Assembly: GCA_913774625.1 (NCBI GenBank)
Contig: CAJYHL010000017.1
Location: 1 to 64,000 of the forward strand
From: an uncultured Acidovorax sp.
Lineage (GTDB): Bacteria; Pseudomonadota; Gammaproteobacteria; Burkholderiales; Burkholderiaceae_C
DNA length: 64,000 bases
Reading direction: 5' to 3'
In this document: positions 1 to 7,797 of the stretch, in pieces
Numbering within the stretch: position 1 is the stretch's first letter
Layout of the letters: each line of letters begins with the position of its first letter
The notes under the pieces: generated by a model
What the model saw: the letters and a program-made list of their open reading frames with translations, nothing else
What the model was told of the DNA's origin: nothing
Database searches by the model: none
Position numbers and translations under genes: made by a program

Positions 1-281
1 TGTATTCGCCCTCGGTGTTCTCGCGCACCACGAAGTAGTCGATGTCGCCGGGCTTCCTGCCGGCCAGCGGGCAGGGCACGCCCTCGAAGAGGCGCACGGG
101 GCGCAGGTTGATGTACTGATCGAACTCGCGGCGGAACTTGAGCAGCGAGCCCCAGAGCGAGACATGGTCGGGCACGGTGGCAGGCCAGCCCACGGCGCCG
201 AAGTAGATCGCGTCGAAGCCCTTGAGCTGGGCCTTCCAGTCGTCCGGCATCATCTGGCCGTGGGCTGCGTAGTAGTCGCAG
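1..281 (-). repeat. Long inverted repeat, left copy (within dehydrogenase gene)
   Basis: Left position n pairs with right position 63417-n. I counted three mismatches (left 11, 80 and 182) across 281 bp, then similarity falls abruptly at 282. The repeat continues past the window edge. Confidence 0.9.
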
Positions 282-439
282 TGGGCCCAGTCGAACTCGG
301 TGGTCTGCAGGTCGATGCCGAAGCGCTCGGCCGCAGCGCGCAGCACGCGCAGGCCCTCGGGCATGACTTCCCTGCCGATGCCGTCGCCGGCGATGACCGC
401 GATGCGGACGGTGGTGGTGGCGTGTGTCTTGGCTTGCAT
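1..439 (-). CDS. Tartrate/isopropylmalate-type dehydrogenase, 5' part (runs off left edge)
   Basis: N-terminal 146 codons of an NAD-dependent beta-decarboxylating dehydrogenase of the isocitrate/isopropylmalate family, closest in wording to tartrate dehydrogenase (TtuC). The nucleotide-fold start reads AVIAGDGIGREVMPEG, and the characteristic DYYAAHGQMMPDDW and FGAVGWPATVPDH blocks follow. The gene continues beyond position 1. It diverges from a LysR-type gene whose start lies about 125 bp away, the usual arrangement for a LysR regulator and its target. Positions 1-281 are almost identical, inverted, to 63136-63416, while the first 50 or so codons differ clearly from that paralogue. Substrate could be tartrate, D-malate or a related 2-hydroxyacid; the sequence does not decide. 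Confidence 0.85.
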   Translation of the reverse strand, partial: MQAKTHATTTVRIAVIAGDGIGREVMPEGLRVLRAAAERFGIDLQTTEFDWAHCDYYAAHGQMMPDDWKAQLKGFDAIYFGAVGWPATVPDHVSLWGSLLKFRREFDQYINLRPVRLFEGVPCPLAGRKPGDIDYFVVRENTEGEY

Positions 440-564
440 GGTGGCGTCTCCTATGGCGGTGGGCCGGCCGTGCGTGAGTGCGGGAGCCGGCGGCATGGAC
501 TGCATTGTTGTGCCGCATCCGCATTCATACAATGGGCTCTCCGTGGTCTCATTGTTCACAGATC

Positions 565-1485
565 GTGCATAAATTTCCCGCCTCGGAAGACCTGCGCGTC
601 TTCACCGTGGTGGCGCGCAAGTCCAGCTTCGCCGATGCGGCCGTGGAACTGGGCGTGTCGCCGGCCTATGTCAGCAAGCGCATCCGGCTGCTGGAAGAGG
701 ACCTCGCCGTCAAGCTGCTGCATCGCACCACGCGCCGCGTCGCTGTGACGGAGGAGGGCGAGCGCGTCTTCCACTGGGCGCAGCGCATCCTGGACGACGT
801 GGACCAGCTGATGCAGGAGGTGGCCGTCACGCGCCGCGAGCCGCGCGGCCTGCTGCGCGTGAGCTGCAGCTTCGGCTTCGGCCGGCGCGTGCTGGCGCCG
901 GCGCTCTCCAGCCTGGTGGAGCGGCATCCCTCCCTGCAGGTGAGGCTGGAGGTGTTCGACCGGCTGGTGGATGTGGCGGGCGAGGGCTTCGATCTGGACG
1001 TGCGGGTGGGCGACGAGATCGCCCCCCATCTCATCGCCCGGCGGCTGGGCAGCAACCACCGCGTGCTCTGCGCGGCGCCGGCTTACCTGGAGCGCAAGGG
1101 TGTGCCGCGCACGGTGGCGGATCTGTCCGCCCACGATTGCCTGGTCATCAAGGAGCGCGACCATCCCTTCGGCGTGTGGCGGCTGCGCAGCGGATCGGCC
1201 GAGCACACGGTGAAGGTGCGCGGCCCGCTGTCGGCCAACAACGGCGAGATGGCGGTGCAGTGGGCCGTCGATGGGCGCGGCATCGTGCTGCGCTCGCTGT
1301 GGGACGTGGGCGACGAGCTGGCGTCGGGCCGCCTGGTGCGCGTGCTGCCAGAGTGGCGGCAGGAGGCCAACATCTGGGCGGTCTATCCGACACGGCTGGA
1401 CCGTTCCGCCAAGGTGCGGGTCTGCGTGGAGTTCCTGGAGGAATATGTCGCGCAGTCCGTGCGCGGCGATTCCCAGGGGTTCTGA
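565..1485 (+). CDS. LysR-family transcriptional regulator (TtuA-like)
   Basis: A 306-residue LysR-type regulator. The N-terminal winged helix-turn-helix includes FADAAVELGVSPAYVSKRI followed by LLEEDLAVKLLHRTTRRV. The rest is the substrate-binding co-inducer domain. Length is normal for the family. I chose GTG at 565 because the conserved helix starts right after it; ATG at 532 is in frame and would add 11 residues. It is divergent from the tartrate-type dehydrogenase, so it probably activates that gene in response to tartrate or a related acid, as TtuA does. The intergenic region contains ATTGT (504-508) and ACAAT (529-533) as inverted half sites, a plausible LysR box. Confidence 0.88.
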   Translation: MHKFPASEDLRVFTVVARKSSFADAAVELGVSPAYVSKRIRLLEEDLAVKLLHRTTRRVAVTEEGERVFHWAQRILDDVDQLMQEVAVTRREPRGLLRVSCSFGFGRRVLAPALSSLVERHPSLQVRLEVFDRLVDVAGEGFDLDVRVGDEIAPHLIARRLGSNHRVLCAAPAYLERKGVPRTVADLSAHDCLVIKERDHPFGVWRLRSGSAEHTVKVRGPLSANNGEMAVQWAVDGRGIVLRSLWDVGDELASGRLVRVLPEWRQEANIWAVYPTRLDRSAKVRVCVEFLEEYVAQSVRGDSQGF

Positions 1486-1513
1486 GACTAGGGAGAAGGA
1501 ACGCAAACAGAAA

Positions 1514-1555
1514 CAGCAAGGCCGGCGCCCTGTTTCCGGGGCGCCGGCCTTGCTG
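1514..1555. terminator. Bidirectional terminator between convergent genes
   Basis: Perfect 16-bp stem (1514-1529 with 1540-1555) around a 10-nt loop, placed between the converging LysR and YqeY genes. There is no strong T-run, so strength is uncertain. Confidence 0.7.
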
Positions 1556-1611
1556 CGTTCGATGCGCCCGGCGGGGTGCCGGGTGCGGCCTCGCGACCTC
1601 GCGACCTCGCT

Positions 1612-2058
1612 TTAGCCGGCCAGGGCGGCCTTCACGGCGGCGGATACCTGGCCCATGTCGGCCTTGCCGGCCAGCTGCGCCTTGACTGCGCCCATCACCT
1701 TGCCCATGTCGCCGGGGCCGGAGGCGCCCAGCTCGGCCACGATAGCCTTGACGGCGGCGGCCACTTCCTCGGCCGACATGCGTTCGGGCAGGTAGGCCTG
1801 CAGCACGGCCATTTCGGACTTCTCCTTGTCGGCGAGGTCCTGGCGGCCAGCGCCCTCGAAGGCCGTGATGGAGTCCTTGCGCTGCTTGATGAGCTTGTCC
1901 ACGATGGCGACGATGGCAGCGTCGTCCAGCGTCGCGCGCTCATCGACTTCCTTTTGCTTCATCGCGGCCTGCAGCAGGCGGATGGTGCCCAGGCGCTCGC
2001 TGTCCTTGGCGCGCATGGCGGTCTTCATGTCTTCGGTGATCTGTTCCTTGAGGCCCAT
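1612..2058 (-). CDS. GatB/YqeY domain protein
   Basis: A 148-residue YqeY-type protein: it opens MGLKEQITEDMKTAMRAKD, has a helical N-terminal half with IRLLQAAMKQKEVDE, and ends in the small helical domain shared with GatB (GDMGKVMGAVKAQLAGKAD). Full length for the family. The GatB tail domain interacts with tRNA in the amidotransferase; the role of free YqeY is not settled. It lies downstream of rpsU in the same direction, a conserved neighbourhood in proteobacteria, but a strong terminator (2211-2248) and a structured element separate them. The start is the ATG preceded by a GGAAAG-like purine stretch. Confidence 0.9.
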   Translation of the reverse strand: MGLKEQITEDMKTAMRAKDSERLGTIRLLQAAMKQKEVDERATLDDAAIVAIVDKLIKQRKDSITAFEGAGRQDLADKEKSEMAVLQAYLPERMSAEEVAAAVKAIVAELGASGPGDMGKVMGAVKAQLAGKADMGQVSAAVKAALAG

Positions 2059-2114
2059 GGTGGCTTTCCTTGTATTTTGATTTGATGGATCAGGCGGAGC
2101 GCAAGGGTTTGCAC

Positions 2115-2193
2115 AAAGCCCTCCGGCGAGGCGCAGCGCCGCAGGCAGTAGTGTCGCTACGGCAAGGCGCTGCAACGAAGCCGGAGGGGCTTT
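2115..2193. repeat. Nested inverted-repeat element, probably a dispersed repeat
   Basis: Three nested stems. Outer arms are 2115-2127 and 2180-2193 (one bulged G), middle arms GCAGCGCC 2133-2140 with GGCGCTGC 2166-2173, and a small hairpin GTAG/CTAC at 2148-2160. The shape resembles REP/MITE-like repeats. It could also act as a second terminator for rpsU. Confidence 0.5.
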
Positions 2194-2210
2194 TTGCAGA
2201 CCCCAAAACG

Positions 2211-2248
2211 ACAAAACCCGCGCTTGGCGTCCCTAGCGCGGGTTTTGT
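2211..2248 (-). terminator. rpsU terminator
   Basis: Perfect 14-bp stem (2211-2224 with 2235-2248), A/T-rich at its base, 40 bp past the rpsU stop. Confidence 0.8.
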
Positions 2249-2288
2249 CTGCGGCCCGTCAGCAGCGCGGACGATGCCGGAGCTGTGC

Positions 2289-2501
2289 TTAGTACAGCTT
2301 CTTGGGCAGCTGCATGCTGCGCACGCGCTTGTAGTGGCGCTTGACGGCGGCAGCCTTCTTGCGCTTGCGCTCTGCGGTGGGCTTTTCGTAGAACTCGCGG
2401 GCGCGCAGGTCGGTCAGCAGGCCCAGCTTTTCGATGGTGCGCTTGAAGCGGCGCAGCGCCACGTCGAAGGGTTCGTTCTCTTTAACGCGAATGGTGGTCA
2501 T
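2289..2501 (-). CDS. rpsU: 30S ribosomal protein S21
   Basis: A 70-residue basic protein starting [20 protein letters not shown] and ending in the Lys/Arg-rich tail [18 protein letters not shown]. It matches S21 end to end. S21 sits near the anti-Shine-Dalgarno end of 16S rRNA in the small subunit and helps initiation. A terminator follows. The gene stands alone here, without the dnaG-rpoD neighbours of enterics. Start is the only suitable ATG. Confidence 0.97.
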
Positions 2502-2868
2502 TAGCTCAATTTTTTCCAAAGTGTGCCGGCAGAGGGTTTCCAGGAGATCGGGCCTGAAAGCCTTACGCGGCGAAATTCCCCGTCTGTAACTAGTATTGGC
2601 CGACGGGGTTTGCCAGCAAAGCCGGAGATTATAGCCGTGTTGCGGCTTGGGCGATAGGCCTGCGCAGCGCAAGCCATGGACGGGGCCGGCAAGGCGAAAC
2701 CAGCGCCGGTCGCCAGTGCAGGCTTGCGTTTTGCTTTCGGGTGCAACAATTAACAATCGTCAGGCATCGTGTCGTCCAAGGGGCCAAGCCGTGTCTCTCT
2801 CCCGGCCCCTTCCTCCGCCCATTCCAATGGCTGCCACCACCAGGCTCCAGCATCGGGGTTCAAGCTTC
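2502..2868. other. Divergent intergenic region rpsU / GGDEF-EAL gene
   Basis: 367 bp with no convincing gene. It must hold the rpsU promoter and leader and the promoter of the GGDEF-EAL gene. The A/T-rich stretch 2508-2520 just upstream of rpsU is leader-like. I could not assign -10/-35 boxes with confidence. Confidence 0.5.
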
Positions 2869-5800
2869 ATGTCCATCGTGCAACGTGTTTCCCGCTGGCT
2901 GGGCCGGCTCAGCGTGGGCCGCAAGCTCATGCTCATCTACCTGCTCGACCTGACGGCGGTCATCTACGTGTCGAGCATCCTCATCCACGAGAAATTCATC
3001 GCCATCGACTTCACCCGCAAGGAAATCGTGGGCACGGCCTATGCGTCGGTGGTGCGCGATGCCCTGCTCGATGCTTTCCTGCACGAGGAGGGCCGGCCGC
3101 CCACCCTGGTGGTGGAGCGGCTGGAAAGCGTGCGTGCGCAGTACGACGCGCAGCTCAAGACCGCCGAAGGCGCGCAGCGCTTCGAGGCCATGCTGCGCCA
3201 GCCGCATCCGGTTCCCGCCCCGGGCGCGGAGCTTGCTCCCATCGATTCCGGGAGGGCAGGGCTGCTGCGCGAAGGCCGCGAATTGCTGACGACCGTGGGC
3301 AACCAGTCCAACCTCATCCTCGATCCGGACCTGGACAGCTACTACGTGATGTCGCTGATCCTGCTGCGCTTTCCGGAACTGCTGCAGGTGACGCACGACA
3401 TCGCGGGCTTCCTGAACCAGCCGGCGCGGGCGGGCGCATCGACGCACCGATCGGCGGAGCTGCTGACCCTGGCGGGCCGGCTGGACGCGGTCATGGTCGG
3501 CATCGATTCGGACTACAACCAGGCCTTCATCGCGGGCTCGCCCGCGCTGCGCGCGGCGCTGGCGCAGCAGCGGCAGGCGCTGGCCGCGTCGGGTGCCGGC
3601 TTCCAGGCCCTGCTGCAGTCCATCGCCCAGGGCGCCACGCAGGCGGCCCAGGCCGATCTGCCCGATCGCCAGCGGGAGCTGCTCGGCAATCTGCAGATCG
3701 CCTGGGAGCAGGGCACGCTGCAGCTCGAAGGCCTGCTGCGGACGCGCGTGGAGGACCTCTTCGCGCGCATGTGGCTGCACATGGGCACGGCGCTGCTGCT
3801 GCTGGGCTGCATCCTGAGCATCGTCACGATGGTGGCGCGGCAGATCGCCAAGCCGCTTCAGCAGCTCGCGCGCGTGGCCGACGAAGTGCGCCAGACCGGC
3901 GACCACAGCCTGCGCGCGCAGTGGAGCAGCCGCGACGAGATCGGCCGCCTGGTGACCGCCTTCAACAGCATGCTGGAACAGCTGGACCGCGAGCGCGTGC
4001 TGCAGCAGGAGCTGGCCGCCAGCGCCCGTGCCGCCGAGGCGCAACGCGAGCTGGTGGAGTCCTTTCCGATCCCGATGGTGGTCACCTCGGTGCCCGAGCA
4101 CGAGGTCCTGCACGCCAACGAGCCGGCACTGCCCTGGCTCAACGGCACACTGCGCGACCCCTGGCGCGGCGGCCTCGATCCCAGCGTGCGGGCACGTTTC
4201 TTCCAGCGCATGGCGGACCAGGGCGTGGTCGATGAATTCGAGGTGCGCTGGAAGGGCAGCGCCGAACCGCTCTGGGCCGTGCTGTCGGCGCGGCGCCTGC
4301 GCTTCCAGGGACGCGACGCCATGCTGACGGCCTTCACGCCCATCAACGTGCTGAAGGTGATGGAGCAGCGCCTGGAGCTGTGGGCCAAGGTGTTCGAGGC
4401 CTCGTCCGAGGGCATCATCATCATGTCGGCCGACCAGCGCATCCTGAGCGTGAACCGGGCTTTCTGCCGCGGCACGCACTACGATTTCTACGAGCTGCTG
4501 GGCGAGGACCTGTCCTTCCTGCTGGAGGACGCGGGCGATCCGCCCCTGGGCTCTGTCATCGCCCACACCCTGCAGGACAAGGAGTCCTGGCAGGGCGAGG
4601 TCCGGCTTCGCCGCCGTTCGGGCGAGACCTATCCGGCCTGGCTGATGGTGTCGGCCGTGCGCGAAGGCGGCAAGGGCGGTGCCGTGGTCAACCACATCGG
4701 CATCGCCATCGACATCACCGACCGCAAGCGCAACGAGGAGCGCATCCAGTTCCTGGCGCACCACGACGTGCTGACCGAGCTGCCCAACCGTTCGCTGTGC
4801 GTGCAGCGGCTGCAGGCCGCGCTGTCGCAGGCCGCCGTCACTGGAGAGCGCGTGGGCGTGCTCTTCATCGACCTGGACCGCTTCAAGTCCATCAACGACA
4901 CGCTGGGCCACCACGTCGGCGACGGCCTGCTGCGCTCGGTCGCCGCACGGCTGACGCAGGCCACGCGCCACTGCGACACGGTCAGCCGCCTGGGCGGCGA
5001 CGAATTCGTGGTGGTCATGCGTGACGTCGAGGGCCCGCAGGACGTGCTGCAGGCCGTCGAGCGCCGGCTGATACCGCTGATCCGCCAGAGCCATCTGGTC
5101 GAAGGCAACGAACTCGATGTGTCGTGCAGCGTCGGCATCGCCGTCTTTCCCGACGATGGCGGCGATCTGGACGAGCTCATGCGCCGGGCCGATGCCGCCA
5201 TGTACGAGGCCAAGACCGCAGGCCGCGACATGGCGCGCCTCTATTCGCTGGAAACCGACCAGCGCGTGCAGGCCCGGCAGGCGCTGGAGCAGCAGCTGCG
5301 CCACGCGATCGAGCGCGGCGAGCTGGTGCTGCACTACCAGCCGCGCGTGGACTCGCGCCATGGCCAGCTCACGGGCCTGGAAGCGCTGGTGCGCTGGAAT
5401 CATCCGGTGCTGGGCCTGGTGCTGCCGGGCGAATTCATCTCCATCGCAGAAGAAGGGGGCCTGATCCGTACCCTCGGCGCCTGGGTGCTGGAGCAGGCCT
5501 GCCTGCAGTGGCAGCGCTGGCAGGCGTACTCCTGCGCATCGCCTGCGGGCGCGCCGGCTCCGTCGTCCCCGCTGGCGGGCCTGCCCGTGTCGGTCAACCT
5601 CTCGGCTGCGCAGCTGGCCGACCCGCAGCTGGTGCCAGAGATCCGCCAGCTGCTGGCCCGCAGCGGCATGCCGGCCCATGCGCTGGAGCTGGAACTGACC
5701 GAGTCGCAGCTGATGGAAAACGCCGGCATCGCCCAGCAGCAGCTGGAAGCGCTCAAGGCGCTGGGCGTGCAGCTGGCCATCGACGACTTCGGCACGGGCT

Positions 5801-6144
5801 ATTCCAGCCTGGCCTACCTCAAGCGCTTCGATCTCGACAAGCTCAAGGTGGACCGCTCCTTCGTGCGCGACATGCTGACCAGCTCGGCCGACATGGCCAT
5901 CACCCGCGCCATCATCGCGCTGGGCCACACCCTGGGCCTGGAGGTGACCGCCGAAGGAGTGGAGGACCTGCCCACGCTGCAGGCGCTGCGCGCGCTGGAG
6001 TGCGACGAGCTGCAGGGCTTCTACTTCAGCCGCGCGCTGCCGGTGGACGAGCTGGAGGCCTGGGCGCGGGCCTACGCCGGCCAGGCGGCGTGGCCGGAGC
6101 CTCAGCTGGCCCTGCCGCTGCCGGCGCCGCAGGCATCGCCGTGA
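2869..6144 (+). CDS. Membrane-bound HAMP-PAS-PAS-GGDEF-EAL cyclic-di-GMP enzyme
   Basis: A 1091-residue protein. A first membrane helix lies near residues 20-40, then a periplasmic region to about 300, a second helix (GTALLLLGCILSIVTMV), a HAMP linker (AKPLQQLARVADEV), two PAS-like segments, GGDEF and EAL. GGDEF is intact at 709-713 with an RHCD product-inhibition site five residues before it. EAL is at 838-840 in LEALVRWNHP, and DDFGTGYSS (972-980) and AEGVE are present. Both cyclase and phosphodiesterase activities are therefore possible; in such hybrids one often dominates. I took ATG 2869 because the helix follows at a normal distance; ATG 2827 is an alternative. Its 3' end overlaps the convergent ABM gene by 43 bp. 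Confidence 0.9.
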   Translation: MSIVQRVSRWLGRLSVGRKLMLIYLLDLTAVIYVSSILIHEKFIAIDFTRKEIVGTAYASVVRDALLDAFLHEEGRPPTLVVERLESVRAQYDAQLKTAEGAQRFEAMLRQPHPVPAPGAELAPIDSGRAGLLREGRELLTTVGNQSNLILDPDLDSYYVMSLILLRFPELLQVTHDIAGFLNQPARAGASTHRSAELLTLAGRLDAVMVGIDSDYNQAFIAGSPALRAALAQQRQALAASGAGFQALLQSIAQGATQAAQADLPDRQRELLGNLQIAWEQGTLQLEGLLRTRVEDLFARMWLHMGTALLLLGCILSIVTMVARQIAKPLQQLARVADEVRQTGDHSLRAQWSSRDEIGRLVTAFNSMLEQLDRERVLQQELAASARAAEAQRELVESFPIPMVVTSVPEHEVLHANEPALPWLNGTLRDPWRGGLDPSVRARFFQRMADQGVVDEFEVRWKGSAEPLWAVLSARRLRFQGRDAMLTAFTPINVLKVMEQRLELWAKVFEASSEGIIIMSADQRILSVNRAFCRGTHYDFYELLGEDLSFLLEDAGDPPLGSVIAHTLQDKESWQGEVRLRRRSGETYPAWLMVSAVREGGKGGAVVNHIGIAIDITDRKRNEERIQFLAHHDVLTELPNRSLCVQRLQAALSQAAVTGERVGVLFIDLDRFKSINDTLGHHVGDGLLRSVAARLTQATRHCDTVSRLGGDEFVVVMRDVEGPQDVLQAVERRLIPLIRQSHLVEGNELDVSCSVGIAVFPDDGGDLDELMRRADAAMYEAKTAGRDMARLYSLETDQRVQARQALEQQLRHAIERGELVLHYQPRVDSRHGQLTGLEALVRWNHPVLGLVLPGEFISIAEEGGLIRTLGAWVLEQACLQWQRWQAYSCASPAGAPAPSSPLAGLPVSVNLSAAQLADPQLVPEIRQLLARSGMPAHALELELTESQLMENAGIAQQQLEALKALGVQLAIDDFGTGYSSLAYLKRFDLDKLKVDRSFVRDMLTSSADMAITRAIIALGHTLGLEVTAEGVEDLPTLQALRALECDELQGFYFSRALPVDELEAWARAYAGQAAWPEPQLALPLPAPQASP

Positions 6145-6479
6145 ACCGTTCGCGAGTCGGCCGGCGCTTCTGCGCGCTCGTGCAGACCATAGTCGCGCAG
6201 CACGGCCGCCACGCGCAGGCGGTAGCCGGCAAGCCAGCCCGTGCGGCCTGCGGTCTGCGCCTGGCGGTGGCTTTCGCGCTGGCGCCACTGCGCCACAGCG
6301 GCTTCGTCGCGCCAGAAGGAGAGCGACAGCAGTTTGCCCGGCTGGTTGAGGCTTTCGAAGCGTTCGATGGAGATGAAGCCATCCATGCCCTCCAGCTCGC
6401 TGCGCAGCGCCGCGGCCGTGTCCAGGTAGGGCCGCCGGGCTGTCGGGCTGGGGAGGGCCTCGAAGATGACGGCGATCAT
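6102..6479 (-). CDS. Antibiotic-biosynthesis-monooxygenase (ABM) fold protein
   Basis: 125 residues. The N-terminal ABM-type ferredoxin-like fold shows [20 protein letters not shown], then [12 protein letters not shown] and [18 protein letters not shown]. The core ends near residue 105; the tail looks disordered and is encoded in the region overlapping the GGDEF-EAL gene. ABM proteins include small oxygenases and heme-degrading enzymes, but many have no known substrate. Its ATG overlaps the TGA of the upstream NIPSNAP gene (ATGA), so the two are co-translated. Regulation probably comes from the ArsR protein encoded divergently. Confidence 0.8.
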   Translation of the reverse strand: MIAVIFEALPSPTARRPYLDTAAALRSELEGMDGFISIERFESLNQPGKLLSLSFWRDEAAVAQWRQRESHRQAQTAGRTGWLAGYRLRVAAVLRDYGLHERAEAPADSRTVHGDACGAGSGRAS

Positions 6480-6889
6480 GCCGCAGCTCCGTCGGCGGCT
6501 CTCCCGGCCGCGTGCGCTTGCACCGGTTGCGGCAGAGAGGGCGACAGCGGCGGATGCGGCGGCAGGGCGGGGCGCTGGAACGTGCCCTCCACCACTTCGG
6601 TGAAAGTGCGCTGCTCGCGCAGGATGAAGCGCTGGCGCTGCGCACGCTCGAAGTTAGCGCGGCCCTCCGGGTCGGTCCGCAGCCGGGCCCGGTAGGCTTC
6701 GTAGGCAGCCAGGCTGTCGAAGGCGATGAGGCCCCAGGCCTCGTCGTTGGTGCCTTCATGGGGTACGAAGTAACCCAGCAGGTGGCCGCCGCAGCGCGGA
6801 ATGATGCTGCCCCAGTGCGCGGCGTAGTCGCGGAATGCGTCGATCTGGAAGGGGTCGAGCTGGTAGCGGATGAAGCAGGTGATGGCCAT
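6476..6889 (-). CDS. NIPSNAP family protein
   Basis: 137 residues. The fold signature is seen in [19 protein letters not shown], then [40 protein letters not shown] and [20 protein letters not shown] proteins are dimeric alpha-beta barrels related to ABM enzymes, with no agreed bacterial function. The C-terminal 30 residues are Pro/Ala-rich and probably disordered. First gene of a two-gene unit with the ABM protein (4-bp overlap), separated from the divergent ArsR gene by 133 bp that hold a long palindrome. Confidence 0.82.
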   Translation of the reverse strand: MAITCFIRYQLDPFQIDAFRDYAAHWGSIIPRCGGHLLGYFVPHEGTNDEAWGLIAFDSLAAYEAYRARLRTDPEGRANFERAQRQRFILREQRTFTEVVEGTFQRPALPPHPPLSPSLPQPVQAHAAGRAADGAAA

Positions 6890-6966
6890 GGCGGGTGTTC
6901 CTCAGGTGTGGGTTGACGACGGGGTTCTGCATTCCCCCGGCGCATTGGAGGCCAGTTGCCGGCGGC

Positions 6967-6992
6967 CACGCTTCGTTCCGGAGCGAAGCGTG
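6967..6992. promoter_or_regulatory. 26-bp palindrome, probable ArsR-type operator
   Basis: Arms CACGCTTCG and CGAAGCGTG, perfect over 9 bp, with a further TCCGGA palindrome in the centre and one mismatched pair. It lies 30 bp before the ArsR start and 77 bp from the NIPSNAP start. Confidence 0.7.
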
Positions 6993-7022
6993 CCCGCCGC
7001 CCCCTGGGGCACACTCCGGCGC

Positions 7023-7754
7023 ATGAATACCAATCGGATCGCCCGTTTGGCCGGGCTCGTCGGCGAGCCCGCCCGCTCGGCCATGCTGCTCGCCCTCATG
7101 GACGGGCGCTCGCTCACCGCGCGCGAACTGGCCGGTGCTGCGCACATCGCGCCGGCCACCGCCAGCCGGCACCTGGCGCTGCTGGCGGAGGCCGGCCTCC
7201 TGACGGTCCGCAGCCAGGGACGCCATCGCTACCACGGCCTGGCCGGCGCCGAGGTGGCGCAGTTGCTCGAAGGGCTGATGCAGTTCGCCGTTCGGCCGCA
7301 GGCCGTCCCGCAGCCTGCCGTGGCGGCCGGCCCGCGCGATGCCGCATTGCGCATGGCCCGCACTTGCTACGACCATCTGGCTGGCCGCCTGGGCGTGGCG
7401 CTGGCCGACCATTTCCTGGAAGAAGGTGCCATCGTGTTCGACAGCGATGAGGGCGGCCATGCGACCGACCGCGCCATCGGCGTGCTGGCGCGGCTGCTGG
7501 ATCTGGATGCGGCAGAGGCTCTAGAGAGCGAAGGCGTATCGCGCCGGCCCGTGTGCCGCCCCTGCCTGGACTGGAGCGAGCGACGCATGCACGTCGCCGG
7601 GCGGCTGGGAGCGCTGATCTGCCGGCATTGCCTGGAGCGCGGCTGGCTGCTGCGCGGCACGGCCACGCGTGCGCTGGCTGTCACGCCCCGCGGTGCCGTG
7701 GCGCTGCGCGATGGGCTGGGCCAGGCGCGCTGGCGCGATGTGGTGGGCGATTGA
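7023..7754 (+). CDS. ArsR-family winged-helix regulator
   Basis: 243 residues, longer than classic ArsR (about 100). The N-terminal winged helix contains LMDGRSLTARELAGAAHIA and ATASRHLALLAEAGLLTVR with the wing QGRHRYHGL. The C-terminal 150 residues carry a VCRPCLDWSERR...ICRHCLERGW segment, with Cys pairs C-x2-C that could bind a metal or simply be structural. This layout is seen in a subgroup of ArsR regulators encoded beside small monooxygenase-like genes. It is divergent from the NIPSNAP/ABM pair, which it probably represses through the palindrome at 6967-6992. Confidence 0.85.
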   Translation: MNTNRIARLAGLVGEPARSAMLLALMDGRSLTARELAGAAHIAPATASRHLALLAEAGLLTVRSQGRHRYHGLAGAEVAQLLEGLMQFAVRPQAVPQPAVAAGPRDAALRMARTCYDHLAGRLGVALADHFLEEGAIVFDSDEGGHATDRAIGVLARLLDLDAAEALESEGVSRRPVCRPCLDWSERRMHVAGRLGALICRHCLERGWLLRGTATRALAVTPRGAVALRDGLGQARWRDVVGD

Positions 7755-7797
7755 CGAGGGCGTGGGAGCAGGAGGGCTGCGTGGAAGCGCCCCCTGC

